Assembly (NCBI GenBank): GCA_049323435.1
Contig: JBMOMX010000035.1
Span: 1-64,000 of the forward strand
Reading direction: 5' to 3'
DNA: 64,000 bases
Origin: UBA11222 sp049323435
GTDB lineage: Bacteria; Pseudomonadota; Alphaproteobacteria; UBA11222
A program made the translations under genes and the position numbers. Positions 9,482-18,272 of the stretch are shown in pieces. The notes under the pieces were generated by a model that ran no database searches, was not told the origin of the DNA, and saw only the letters and a list, made by a program, of their open reading frames with translations. The number at the start of each line of letters is the position of its first letter. Within the stretch, counting starts at the first letter, position 1.

Positions 9482-12160
9482 TCAGCCGGTTTGCGGATGT
9501 AATGCAAGACTGACCCGTACTTGTCCGGGCTCCCTGCCGTCTGGCAGCGTGACAAAACCAAATTCATGCGCCATCGCGCGCATGGCCCGGTTTTCGGTCA
9601 GAATGTCTCCGGTCAATTCGCCGATGCCCCGCAGTCTGGCGTAATTGATGATTTCCTGCATCAGGGCAAAGCCAAGGCCCGTTCCTTTCAGCGTGCTGCG
9701 CACCAAAACTGCAAACTCCGCCTTCTCGCCGTCCGGATCGGCGGCCAGCCGCACCACGCCGCCGATGCCGGTTGCGTCCAGCGCGACAAAGGCCATTTCC
9801 CGGTCATAGTCGATCTGGGTCAGGCGCGCCGCCAGCTGATGCGGCATATGACGCATGTGGGATAAAAACCGCAGCCGCGCATCCTCCGGGTCCAGCGCCG
9901 CGACCATGGCGATCAGCGCGGGCTCATCCTCCGGCCGGATCGGGCGCAGATCGTAATGCGTGCCGGATTTGGTGGTGAGCGTTCGGGCCAGATGCGCAGG
10001 ATATGGCGATATGGCAAGCCGGTCCGCCGGATCGCCCGAAGCGGGCGCAACGCGAATGCGCGCGTCCAGCGCCATGACGCCGCTGGCCGAAGCGATCAGC
10101 GGGTTTATGTCCAGCTCGCATACTTCCGCAAATTCCGCCGCAAGGCGCGAAACAGCAATTAGCACACGAATAATCGCGTCAATGTCTGCGGGCGCAATGT
10201 TGCGGTAGCCGCGCAGGCGGCGTACGATCCGTGTACGATCAATCAGCTCGCGCGCCAGCACATCATTAAGCGGCGGCAGCCCGATCGCCTTGTCCGCGGC
10301 GACTTCCACCCCGACGCCGCCTTCACCGAACAGAATGACCGGGCCAAACGCCGCATCCGTGCTGACGCCAACAATCAATTCGGCGGCGCCTTTGCCGCTG
10401 ATCATCGGCTGCACGGTGAAGCCGTCAATCTGCGCCTCTGGCCGGGTTCGCGCCATCCGCGCCAGCATTGACGCGGCCGCCGCGCGCACCATATCGGCGC
10501 CTTCAAGGCCAAGGGCAACGCCGCCCGCATCCGATTTATGGGTAATGTCGCGCGACATGATTTTCAAAGCAACGGGGCCTCCAAAACCACCGGCGATTTC
10601 GCCCGCCTCAACCGGATTTTGCGCCACGCGGGTTTCCACCACCGGAATGCCATAAGCCGCCAGAACGCATTTCGCCTCCGCTTCGCTCAGCCATTCGCGC
10701 CGCTCGCTGAGCGCCCTGTCTATGATCTCGCGCACCTCGCCGCAATTGGTTGCCTGCAAAACCTCGCCTCCGCTGGCGGGGGTTTGCATCAGCAGATCCT
10801 GATTGCGGCGGTAGCGCAGCAGATGACCGAACGCCCGCACCGCATGGGTGGGCGTATCATAGCTCGGCACGCCCGCCGCGCGAAACAGCGCCCGCGCCGG
10901 GCCGGTGCTTGCGCCGCCCAGCCAGCTGGTCAGCACCGGCTTGCGCGTATCATGCAGATTATCCAGCACCGCGCGGGCGGCTTCGCTGCTATTGGCGATG
11001 GCCGTCGGGCAATTCAGCACCAGCAGCGCGTCGACATTTTCATCCTCCAGCAATGCGCGGGTGGCCTCGGCATAGCGCGCGCCGGGCGCGTCACCGATAA
11101 TGTCAACCGGATTGCCATGCGACCAGGTGACCGGCAGCGCCATGTTCAGGCGCGCCAGCGTCGCTTCGGACAGCGCCGCCAGCACGCCGCCATCATCGAT
11201 AAGTTCGTCCGTTGCCAGCACGCCAATGCCCCCGCCATTGGTAAGAATCGCCAGGCGTTCGCCAATGGGGCGTATCCCGGCGGACAGCGTTTCCACCGCC
11301 TCGAACAGTTCATCCAGCACCTTCACCCGCAACATGCCGGCGCGCCGGAACGCCGCCTCATAGACATCATCCGCTCCGGCCAGCGCGCCGGTGTGCGAGC
11401 TTGCCGCTTTCGCGCCTTCCGCATGGCGGCCCGCCTTGATGACGATGACGGGCTTGATGCGGGCGCAGGCGCGCGCCGCCGACATGAATTTGCGGGCATG
11501 GGTGATGGATTCGACATATAGCAGCACGGCGCTGACATCCGTATCATTGGCGAGATAATCCAGCATGTCGCCAAAATCCACATCCGCCATGCCGCCCAGC
11601 GACACCATGTGCGAAAAACCAATATTGCGCGATCCCGCCCAGTCCAGCACCGAGGTCAGCACCGCGCCTGATTGCGTAACAAAGGCCAGCTTGCCGCACA
11701 GGGCATTTACCGGAGCGAAACTGGCGTTCAGATTGACGCCGGGAACCAGTATGCCGACGCAGTTTGGCCCGATAATGCGCAGCAGATGCGGCTTGGCCGC
11801 TTGCAGCACTTGCTGTTGCAGGGCGCGTCCCGCATCGCCCAGTTCGGCAAATCCGGCGGTGATGACAATGGCGGCTTTGACGCCGCGCCGCCCCAGCGCA
11901 TCGATCAGCCCGGGCACGGTGGCGGGCGGCGTGCAGATCACCGCCAGGTCCGGCGTGACGGGCAGGCTTGCCACATCCTTATAGGCGGGGAGTGAGGCAA
12001 TCATCGTTTCATTGGGATTCACCGGCAGCACCGGCCCGGCAAATCCCTGGCCGAGCAGATTTTGCATCAGCACCTGACCCACCGAACCTGGCCGCTGGCT
12101 GGCCCCGATCAGGGCGATGCTTTTAGGCGCAAACAGAAATTGCAAATTACGCACGGACAT
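9482..12160 (-). CDS. Acyl-CoA synthetase (ADP-forming type) fused to GNAT acetyltransferase, PatZ-like
   Basis: 892 aa with GGGAG before the ATG. Order: CoA-binding Rossmann domain (from LFAPKSIALIGAS), succinyl-CoA-ligase-like domains with IIGPNCVG and SSHTGALAG, an ATP-grasp domain (VALKIMSRDITHKSDAGGV; LFGEGGVGVEVAADK), and a C-terminal GNAT domain (about 730-890) with the acetyl-CoA loop KGTGLG. This is the architecture of the Pat/YfiQ/PatZ protein lysine acetyltransferases, which acetylate and silence enzymes such as acetyl-CoA synthetase. The His in SSHTGALAG fits the phospho-histidine of ADP-forming synthetases, so an active synthetase cannot be excluded. It lies 36 bp downstream of the PHA synthase gene on the same strand, suggesting shared acetyl-CoA management. 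Confidence 0.88.
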   Translation of the reverse strand: MSVRNLQFLFAPKSIALIGASQRPGSVGQVLMQNLLGQGFAGPVLPVNPNETMIASLPAYKDVASLPVTPDLAVICTPPATVPGLIDALGRRGVKAAIVITAGFAELGDAGRALQQQVLQAAKPHLLRIIGPNCVGILVPGVNLNASFAPVNALCGKLAFVTQSGAVLTSVLDWAGSRNIGFSHMVSLGGMADVDFGDMLDYLANDTDVSAVLLYVESITHARKFMSAARACARIKPVIVIKAGRHAEGAKAASSHTGALAGADDVYEAAFRRAGMLRVKVLDELFEAVETLSAGIRPIGERLAILTNGGGIGVLATDELIDDGGVLAALSEATLARLNMALPVTWSHGNPVDIIGDAPGARYAEATRALLEDENVDALLVLNCPTAIANSSEAARAVLDNLHDTRKPVLTSWLGGASTGPARALFRAAGVPSYDTPTHAVRAFGHLLRYRRNQDLLMQTPASGGEVLQATNCGEVREIIDRALSERREWLSEAEAKCVLAAYGIPVVETRVAQNPVEAGEIAGGFGGPVALKIMSRDITHKSDAGGVALGLEGADMVRAAAASMLARMARTRPEAQIDGFTVQPMISGKGAAELIVGVSTDAAFGPVILFGEGGVGVEVAADKAIGLPPLNDVLARELIDRTRIVRRLRGYRNIAPADIDAIIRVLIAVSRLAAEFAEVCELDINPLIASASGVMALDARIRVAPASGDPADRLAISPYPAHLARTLTTKSGTHYDLRPIRPEDEPALIAMVAALDPEDARLRFLSHMRHMPHQLAARLTQIDYDREMAFVALDATGIGGVVRLAADPDGEKAEFAVLVRSTLKGTGLGFALMQEIINYARLRGIGELTGDILTENRAMRAMAHEFGFVTLPDGREPGQVRVSLALHPQTG

Positions 12161-12196
12161 CGGTACTTGCTCCCATATGCAGGCGCCCGCCCGTGC

Positions 12197-13963
12197 TCAC
12201 CGCTCCAGCACATACAGGCCCGGCGCATCGCCCAGAGGCGCATAACCCTTTTGCGGCGCGCCCATTTGCGGCGAACTTACTCTATACCCGGAATGCCGGA
12301 TCAGCCAGTCCTGCCAGCATAGCCACCAGGAGCCTTCCTGGCGCGGTGTCGCCTGCTGCCAGCGATCCGGATTTACATAGTTTTCGTCATCTTTTTGCGT
12401 CGATATCTGATAATGCTGCCCTGGCTGGCCCGGCGGGTTGACGATGCCCGCATTATGGCCGCCATTCGACAGCACAAAGGTTACATCAGAACCAGTGAGC
12501 ATCTGGATTTTGTAAACAGAACGCCAGGGCGCAACCTGATCCCCGATCGTACTCACCGCGAAGATCGGAACCCGTATATCGCGCAGCGATACGGGCCGTC
12601 CGTCACACTCATAACGGCCCTCAACCAGATCATTGTCAAGAAACAGATGCCGCAGATAGCCCGAATGCATATGAAAAGGCAGGCGCGTTGCATCGGCATT
12701 CCAGGCCATAAGATCGTTCATCGGCCGCCGCTGGCCCATCAGATAGGTTTTCACCAGCGCGGACCAGATCAGATCGTTCGAGCGCAAAAGCTGAAACGCG
12801 CCCGCCATCTGGCGCGTGTCGAGATACCCCTGTTCGGCCATCATATCCTCCAGAAAGCTGACCTGCGCATCGTCAATGAACAGCATCAGCTCTCCGGCCT
12901 CGGTGAAATCCGTCTGTGCGGCGAACAGCGTCAGGCTCTGAAGGCGGTCATCCGCATCCCTGGCCATGGCGGCGGCGGTAATGGCGAGCAGCGTGCCGCC
13001 AATGCAATATCCGGCGGCGTGTATCTTCTGGCCGGGAACGATAGCCGAGATGGCGTCCAGCGCGGCCATGACGCCAAGCCTGCGGTAATCAACCATGCCC
13101 AGATCGCGGTCAGCGCCGGTGGGGTTCTTCCAGGAAATCATAAAAACCGTATGGCCTTTTTCCGTCAGATATTTTACCAGCGAATTTTCCGGAGAAAGAT
13201 CGAGGATATAATATTTCATGATCCAGGCGGGGGTGATGAGAATCGGCTCCGCATGCACGGTGTCCGCCGCCGGGGCATATTGAATCAGTTCGATCAGCCG
13301 GTTGCGGAGCACCACCTTGCCGGGCGTGACCGCCACATTGCGGCCAACCTGAAAGGCTTCCGCGCCAGCCGGCGGTGCGCCATTCACGGCCCGGCGCCAG
13401 TCTTCCCACAAATTGCGTGCGCCAATGACAAAATTCATTCCGCCCTGCCGGATGGTTTCCTCCAGTATTTCCGGATTTGTCAGCGGGAAATTCATTGGGG
13501 AAAGCATGTCAAGCAACTGACGCGCGGTAAAGGCGGTCACATCTTCATGGTGCCGGGAAACCCCGTCAACCCCTATGGTGGCGTTGTGCCACCATTGCTG
13601 CGTCAGCAGAAACCCCTGAGATATGGCGGCGAAGGGCTGTTTGCGCCACGCCTCGCCGGTGAAGCGGTTGTCAAATGGCAGCGGTTCAATGCATGGTGCG
13701 CAGGCAGGATCCGAACTGGCGCGCAGGCAATAGTCGGCGAAGCGCATCGATTTGCGCAAGGCCTTTATGGCAAGCAGGGCCTGCTTGTCAGGCGATAACA
13801 GCAGATGCTGCGCCCAGTCCGTATAGGCCTGCGCCAATGCGGCGGGCGAAATCCCGGCCGTAAATAACGCCGTGGCGGCGTGCAGCGGACGGTCGAAGGA
13901 AAAGGGCAGCCGCTCCGGCGGCTCTTTCCCCAACTGGTTTAATGACGGTGCTCGTTTTGCCAT
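12197..13963 (-). CDS. phaC: Poly(3-hydroxyalkanoate) synthase, class I type
   Basis: 588 aa. PhaC polymerises hydroxyacyl-CoA into storage polyester on the granule surface. The PHA-synthase form of the lipase box, GYCIGG, places the nucleophile at Cys320. Asp475 (GDQVAPW) and His503 (GGHNAG) complete a triad closely matching C319/D480/H508 of Cupriavidus necator. The length is normal for class I enzymes. The ATG at 13963 has no clear ribosome-binding site; instead TATAAT lies 5 bases before it, so the message may be leaderless. A phasin gene is just upstream and the PatZ-like gene just downstream. Confidence 0.93.
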   Translation of the reverse strand: MAKRAPSLNQLGKEPPERLPFSFDRPLHAATALFTAGISPAALAQAYTDWAQHLLLSPDKQALLAIKALRKSMRFADYCLRASSDPACAPCIEPLPFDNRFTGEAWRKQPFAAISQGFLLTQQWWHNATIGVDGVSRHHEDVTAFTARQLLDMLSPMNFPLTNPEILEETIRQGGMNFVIGARNLWEDWRRAVNGAPPAGAEAFQVGRNVAVTPGKVVLRNRLIELIQYAPAADTVHAEPILITPAWIMKYYILDLSPENSLVKYLTEKGHTVFMISWKNPTGADRDLGMVDYRRLGVMAALDAISAIVPGQKIHAAGYCIGGTLLAITAAAMARDADDRLQSLTLFAAQTDFTEAGELMLFIDDAQVSFLEDMMAEQGYLDTRQMAGAFQLLRSNDLIWSALVKTYLMGQRRPMNDLMAWNADATRLPFHMHSGYLRHLFLDNDLVEGRYECDGRPVSLRDIRVPIFAVSTIGDQVAPWRSVYKIQMLTGSDVTFVLSNGGHNAGIVNPPGQPGQHYQISTQKDDENYVNPDRWQQATPRQEGSWWLCWQDWLIRHSGYRVSSPQMGAPQKGYAPLGDAPGLYVLER

Positions 13964-13968
13964 GTCTG

Positions 13969-13974
13969 ATTATA
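13969..13974 (-). promoter_or_regulatory. Candidate -10 box immediately before phaC
   Basis: TATAAT on the minus strand, with only 5 bases between it and the phaC ATG. A TTGCAA lies 19 bases further upstream as a weak -35. The geometry would start transcription at or next to the ATG. Confidence 0.35.
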
Positions 13975-14050
13975 ATGTCTAACTTAGCTACGCTTGCAAA
14001 CGCGGGGACGCAACGGCTGCCCGTAAATACACTGCGCGATCATTTGCGGG

Positions 14051-14641
14051 TCAGCGCTTTCTGCCACGCGCAGCAGATTTGGAAACAGTGGATGTGCGTT
14101 TACCAGCGCCCGTTTTAAGCAATGCCCGGACCTTTTTATTTTTCACCGGCGCGTCATCATCATCATCATCATCATCCGTTTCCTCATCGGATGACGCCAC
14201 ATGTAATGTGAACTCTTTCGTTGCATCCGCTATGGCCGTCTCAGCCGCAGTATCGGCTCTCGCGGCCATATCGCGGACCATGGCCTGGCCACGCTCTTGC
14301 AGCCTTTGCGTCAGCTCCAGCCAGCTCCGGGTTTGCCCGGAGAAGCTCTCCATTATGTCCGATACAATATTGGATTGGACGTCGATCAGATCCTGCGGCT
14401 TGCGCGCGCTGAACAGATCCTGAAAGTAACGCACGCTCCGTTCGCTGGCGGCTTTCAGCGCCTCGGTCTGGCGGGCCGATGCGTCCTGAACAAGCTTGCT
14501 CATATCCGCATTGTGCGCCTGAAATTTTCCGAAAAGGGATTCCATTTCGGATGTATTGAAAATGCCGGACTGACCCCAGAAGGCACGCAAGCCGTTAAAG
14601 GGATTCATTGCCGCCGGGATGATTTCTGATGGTGCAGTCAT
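14051..14641 (-). CDS. Phasin family protein
   Basis: 196 aa. ATG 14641 follows AGGGAG at 8-base spacing; the open frame runs further upstream without support. The helical middle (roughly 25-150: FGKFQAHNADMSKLVQDASARQ, QDLIDVQSNIVSDI) is typical of phasins, amphipathic proteins that coat PHA granules. The tail is acidic then basic: eight consecutive Asp from a GAT repeat at 14154-14175, then a Lys/Arg-rich end resembling the DNA-binding tails of some granule proteins. It sits directly upstream of phaC in the same orientation, which supports the call. Confidence 0.82.
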   Translation of the reverse strand: MTAPSEIIPAAMNPFNGLRAFWGQSGIFNTSEMESLFGKFQAHNADMSKLVQDASARQTEALKAASERSVRYFQDLFSARKPQDLIDVQSNIVSDIMESFSGQTRSWLELTQRLQERGQAMVRDMAARADTAAETAIADATKEFTLHVASSDEETDDDDDDDDAPVKNKKVRALLKTGAGKRTSTVSKSAARGRKR

Positions 14642-14781
14642 GATTCGTGCTCCCTGGTTATAGTTTACGCTTTGTAAGCTTAATGATCCGATCACGGAGC
14701 AATAATTTCATTGCCCCTGAATGATGCGAAAATCCTACCGCGCCATCGTGACGTATTCGTGACAGGCGCGAATTTTTTCCG

Positions 14782-15792
14782 CTAAAGCAGCAGACTTGCA
14801 GTGATAATAAAACTCATTATTGAGAACGTGTCCTGAAGCACGGTGGCGACAGGACCAGAGCCAAGCGCGGGATCATATCCAAGCCGCGCGAACAGCCACG
14901 GCAGCAGAAAACCAATGGAGGTGGCGACGCTGCATGCAATAACCAGTGCTATCGCAACAGACGCGCCCAGCGCCAGGCTGCCAAAACCCAGCCAGACCAG
15001 CGGCAAAGCCAGCGCCCCTAATGTTACGCCAATCACAATGCCGGTTCCGATCTCGCCCAGCAATAACTGCCCCATCCGGGCTTGTGTCAGTGACAGGCTT
15101 CGCACCGCAACCGATTCCGTCTGTGTTCCGACGGCGTCAGCGAGATAGACAATTGCGGGAATGAAGAAGGTAATTGCGATATGCGCCGCAAGCAGCGTCT
15201 CGAATTGCGATATCATGAGTGTCGCCAGGGCGCTGCCCGCCATACCGGCAAGCAGCCATGGCAATCTGTACCAGGCGCGCCGGAACGGCGGCGCCGTCAA
15301 CGCCGCCTGCGCCGCCTCGGATTTTCCCATGATGCCAACAATATGATGCAGATCCTCAAGATGCTCATCACGCAGGATCAGCATCAGCGCCGCAGCCGGC
15401 ACGGCGCCAATAAGGCGGCCATTCGCGTCGCAAACCGCCAGCGATGTGGCGTCTGCGCGGATCGCCAGGCTGGCGGCCAGTTCGCGATCCGTCTGAGGCG
15501 AAACGACATGGCTATTGGCAGGGAACATCAGCGCACTGATTATCTTGCTGGAAGGCGCCGCCAGAAGATCCGTAAGCTTGGCGACGCCCAGCAGCTTTTG
15601 GTCTTTATCGATGACAAAAACATGCGATGCATCGGCATAGCGCTGGCCCATAAGCCGCCCGCGCGCATCGGCGGCGCTTTCATCAGGCCCCGAAATGGGA
15701 ATATCACGCACAATATAGCGCGCAACGGTTTGAGGATGCGGTGTTTCGTCCGGGGAGACAATGTCCACCATATTTTCAGACGCTGCTGTCAT
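14782..15792 (-). CDS. mgtE: MgtE-type divalent cation transporter lacking the N domain
   Basis: 336 aa against about 450 for usual MgtE. A CBS pair covers about 25-150 and the five-helix MgtE membrane domain about 175-336. The end retains DPALGSGP...LQD, the region carrying the pore Asp in TM5. The usual GGNxGTQ motif is changed (ADAVGTQT), and the acidic N-terminal gating domain is absent. The family moves Mg2+ and sometimes Co2+ through the inner membrane. It belongs to a minus-strand run with HMA2-like proteins and a P-type ATPase, so cation homeostasis is a shared theme. Substrate and gating may differ from textbook MgtE. Confidence 0.8.
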   Translation of the reverse strand: MTAASENMVDIVSPDETPHPQTVARYIVRDIPISGPDESAADARGRLMGQRYADASHVFVIDKDQKLLGVAKLTDLLAAPSSKIISALMFPANSHVVSPQTDRELAASLAIRADATSLAVCDANGRLIGAVPAAALMLILRDEHLEDLHHIVGIMGKSEAAQAALTAPPFRRAWYRLPWLLAGMAGSALATLMISQFETLLAAHIAITFFIPAIVYLADAVGTQTESVAVRSLSLTQARMGQLLLGEIGTGIVIGVTLGALALPLVWLGFGSLALGASVAIALVIACSVATSIGFLLPWLFARLGYDPALGSGPVATVLQDTFSIMSFIITASLLL

Positions 15793-15906
15793 GGCTCACG
15801 CGCCACCTTTCATAGAGCCAATGGGGTGGCTTCACCACTATTGCGCCGGTTGATAGCGCGCCTTCAGGCAGGCTGCTTAAGCAAACTGCATCCTCTCGGA
15901 AGCGTA

Positions 15907-15992
15907 CCCCCTCCCAACCTCCCCCTTTCAGGGGGAGGAGTCATTCGCCGCAGCGTCCCCTCCCCTTGGAAAGGGGGGGGGACAGGGAGGGG
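15907..15992 (+). repeat. GC-rich dispersed repeat, copy A
   Basis: About 86 bp in an intergenic space, made of two CCTCCCC...GGGGAGG hairpins. A close relative in the same orientation lies at 41586-41675. The first ~30 bases of the two copies are almost identical; the middle differs. Confidence 0.75.
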
Positions 15993-16044
15993 ATCAACGG
16001 CACACAAGAAAGCAAGCCGTGTATCAAGCTGATCACAAAATGCT

Positions 16045-16410
16045 CTAGGCGATAGCCCCAATCAATGCCAGCGCCGACCGCTCGATAATCTTCTCGAGAA
16101 CGAAGCCCCCGACCAGGCGGGTCGCAATCCTGCCTGTCTCCGAGATCACGTCTGTCTGCGCCTGCGGCACACCGCCTTCTGGCGTAACGATATTGTGGCC
16201 ACGCAAATGATCCAGCAGGCCATTATGGCAGATCAGGCGCATATCATAGGTAATCTTAATGCTGCCGGTAACCGTGCTGGCCTCAACCGTTTTAACACCC
16301 TGTAATGCGGAGAGGGTTTCGCACACACGGCCCGCCAACCACTCATCGCGCTTGATGGCGTCGCTGCGTACCCTCAGCCGGCCCGGAACATGATGCAGAT
16401 AATGGACCAC
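16045..16410 (-). CDS. HMA2-like ferredoxin-fold protein (1)
   Basis: 121 aa. The N-terminal half has HHVPGRLRVRS...VKTVEASTVTGSIKITYD, matching the HMA2 form of the heavy-metal-associated fold. The CxxC metal site of true HMA domains is absent; the only Cys residues are isolated. The C-terminal third (TRLVGGFVLEKIIERSALALIGAIA) is hydrophobic and may be a membrane anchor. It is one of three such domains in this cluster. Biochemical role unknown; neighbourhood suggests a partner or regulator of the P-type ATPase. Confidence 0.72.
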   Translation of the reverse strand: MVHYLHHVPGRLRVRSDAIKRDEWLAGRVCETLSALQGVKTVEASTVTGSIKITYDMRLICHNGLLDHLRGHNIVTPEGGVPQAQTDVISETGRIATRLVGGFVLEKIIERSALALIGAIA

Positions 16411-16540
16411 GGTTGCTCCTGTGGTGGTTTAAGTCACGATCCCTCTATGTCAAAAATATTTCAGTTTCAGTGTTGGTTTTATGAAGAAATGGTGACGGGC
16501 AAAGTGCCGTGGATGCAGCGCAAGCAATAATCCGGCCTTC

Positions 16541-16578
16541 TCCGATCTGACTGAATTGCCGGATTCAATCAGATCGGA
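16541..16578. repeat. 15-bp near-perfect inverted repeat
   Basis: Arms 16541-16555 and 16564-16578 pair with a single G-U position around an 8-base loop. It lies between the HMA2-like gene (1) and the Ala/Val-rich gene. TTCAATC is shared with the 8391 and 8475 hairpins. There is no T-run. Confidence 0.65.
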
Positions 16579-16621
16579 TATTCCGTATTAGCGGCATGCG
16601 CCTGTCTGTGCCGGGTCGTTG

Positions 16622-17269
16622 TTACAGCACGCCATCACGTGGAGGTTGCGGTTTACCCTCTGGCAGCAATGCGCCTGCTACACGCTTGACACCGCCCAGG
16701 ACATTGACCAGCACGCTTTCCACTGCTGACACTGCCGTGTTGCTGATGCTTCCCGCCGCCTCAAGCGCGCCGTTCGCTGCCGATACGGCCAGATTGCCAA
16801 CATTGCCGCCAATTTCAGCCGCCGCCTCGACCACGCCCTCCACAACGCGCTTGGCGACCGTGCCGACATCGCCGCCAACTTCAGCCGTGCCCTTGACCGC
16901 AGTTTTAGCGAGTTCCGCAGCCGCGCCAATAAGATCGCCGCCAACATCACTGACGCCAAGAATGACGCCCTTGGCGACGCTCTTGGTGGACAGGACCAGT
17001 CCGGTGCCGACCTGCTCCGTGGCCTGGATGGTTCCATGGATCACGTCGCGGGCAACCCCGAGTGTTTCGGATGTCACCGATTTAGCGGCATGCACCGTGT
17101 TGGTGACGGTGCTGCGCGCCAGCGCCACGATCTCAGCCTCGATTTGGTCGATACCGCGCAGGCTGTTCACGATACCGTCTTTGATCTTGAGGCCAGCCTC
17201 GCTGGCCGGCTGCGCGGTTTCATGCATTATCTCGGCTGCTGTTTCTTTAACATGTGGGGTCTTAACCAT
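16622..17269 (-). CDS. Ala/Val/Gly-rich repetitive protein, unknown function
   Basis: 215 aa. ATG 17269 has AAGGAG 6 bases upstream and overlaps the end of the preceding HMA2-like gene by 8 bases, so the two are translationally linked. The body (60-200) is a run of imperfect ~11-residue units such as AAELAKTAVKGTAEVGGDVG and VVEGVVEAAAEIGGNVG, predicted as long amphipathic helices resembling apolipoprotein-like or LEA-like repeats. No Cys and no catalytic motif. It could coat a membrane or assemble with its HMA2 neighbours, but this is inference from composition and position. Confidence 0.7.
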   Translation of the reverse strand: MVKTPHVKETAAEIMHETAQPASEAGLKIKDGIVNSLRGIDQIEAEIVALARSTVTNTVHAAKSVTSETLGVARDVIHGTIQATEQVGTGLVLSTKSVAKGVILGVSDVGGDLIGAAAELAKTAVKGTAEVGGDVGTVAKRVVEGVVEAAAEIGGNVGNLAVSAANGALEAAGSISNTAVSAVESVLVNVLGGVKRVAGALLPEGKPQPPRDGVL

Positions 17270-17783
17270 CTCTGTCTCCTTGCTGCTGATGTTTACGTTG
17301 TGCTTTCCTCCCCTCGCTTCCGCTTCTTTTAGGCGTGGCAACCGGGGCAATAGCCTCGATTTCCAGCGCCGCTTGATCTGTGTCCGCGTTCAACAGGCTG
17401 AACGCGTACCAGAAAAATGTTGCAGCCGGCGCAAGGACATTACCCTGCGCCAGCTGATAAAGGCCAAGCCCGATCAATAGCGGCGGCAACAGGCTTCGCA
17501 GGTCCAGCGCCGCTATGTCCGTAGACGGTGCAGGCGGTTCCCCGCCAAGCCGGAACAGGCCGTGTTGTTCGGCATAGCGCGTTATCGCTTCCGGCTCGGT
17601 GGTGTGAATGACCAGCACGCTTCCCGTCATAGGGTTTATTTCCACCGTCTGCACCATCTCGCATTTCAACAGCTCCGCGCCTATATGGGCATAAAATTCC
17701 CGGTCCCCGCGCCGCGCCGCAATCCGGTAGCGCACTCTTCCAGGCACCTCATGCGTCAGCGCGGCGGCTGCATCGCCATTCAC
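17262..17783 (-). CDS. HMA2-like protein with C-terminal membrane segment (2)
   Basis: 173 aa. HEVPGRVRYRI...VQTVEINPMTGSVLVIH repeats the HMA2-like pattern of the 16045-16410 protein, without CxxC. Residues ~95-130 (LRSLLPPLLIGLGLYQLAQGNVLAPAATFFWYAFSLL) form one or two hydrophobic segments, followed by a charged tail. It overlaps the upstream DUF5132-like gene by ATGA and the downstream gene by 8 bases, so the three form one tightly coupled unit. Confidence 0.75.
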   Translation of the reverse strand: MNGDAAAALTHEVPGRVRYRIAARRGDREFYAHIGAELLKCEMVQTVEINPMTGSVLVIHTTEPEAITRYAEQHGLFRLGGEPPAPSTDIAALDLRSLLPPLLIGLGLYQLAQGNVLAPAATFFWYAFSLLNADTDQAALEIEAIAPVATPKRSGSEGRKAQRKHQQQGDRDG

Positions 17784-18148
17784 TGGACCGATCCAGGAAA
17801 AATATTATCGGGCTCCTCAGCCGCGGGCTTCGCCGGCTGCTGCCGCGCCGCCTGGGGCGCCGCCGTGGCGGCCGTCGCTGTGGCTGTGGCGGCCGCCGCC
17901 GTCTGCCGCTCTTTCGCCAGTTCCGCATGCGCCTCAGCGGCTGTGTCTTCGATGAACTCGCCAAGTTCCGCTGCGGCCTCCCGCCCGCGCTCGAACATCT
18001 CAATGCCGGTTTTGAGCAAGGTTTTTGCCACCGGCCGGGCAGCCCGCAGAACGACAGGAACGATCACCGGTCCCAATACCGCGACACCAAGGCCCACCGC
18101 CAAACCAACAACAACGTTTCGCTTCAACATCTCATCAATGATCATCAT
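17780..18148 (-). CDS. DUF5132-like small membrane protein
   Basis: 122 aa. It begins with a charged start followed by a hydrophobic segment (VVVGLAVGLGVAVLGPVIVPVVL), then a helix with acidic residues (FERGREAAAELGEFIEDTAAEAHAELAKE) and an Ala/Thr/Pro-rich tail. This matches my memory of DUF5132 proteins, which recur next to HMA2-like proteins and P-type ATPases. It opens the three-gene coupled unit (ATGA with the next gene). Function unknown. Confidence 0.68.
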   Translation of the reverse strand: MMIIDEMLKRNVVVGLAVGLGVAVLGPVIVPVVLRAARPVAKTLLKTGIEMFERGREAAAELGEFIEDTAAEAHAELAKERQTAAAATATATAATAAPQAARQQPAKPAAEEPDNIFPGSVQ

Positions 18149-18272
18149 CTGTAACCGCCATTCCTTCTCTACTCTCTGCGTTTAGCGTTCGGCGGGGCCT
18201 AATTCTGGTTCAGTGATGACCGCCTTGCGCTACAAACTCATGTCAATCCGCCTTCCAGGCGGAGAAAAGTAT

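Noticed and set aside
12395..13798. 467-codon plus-strand frame opposite phaC
   Set aside because: Antisense shadow of a gene with a clear catalytic triad.
14154..14175. CAT triplet run in the phasin gene as a phase-variable repeat
   Set aside because: The unit is three bases, so changes only alter the number of Asp residues and do not shift the frame; nothing further supports switching.
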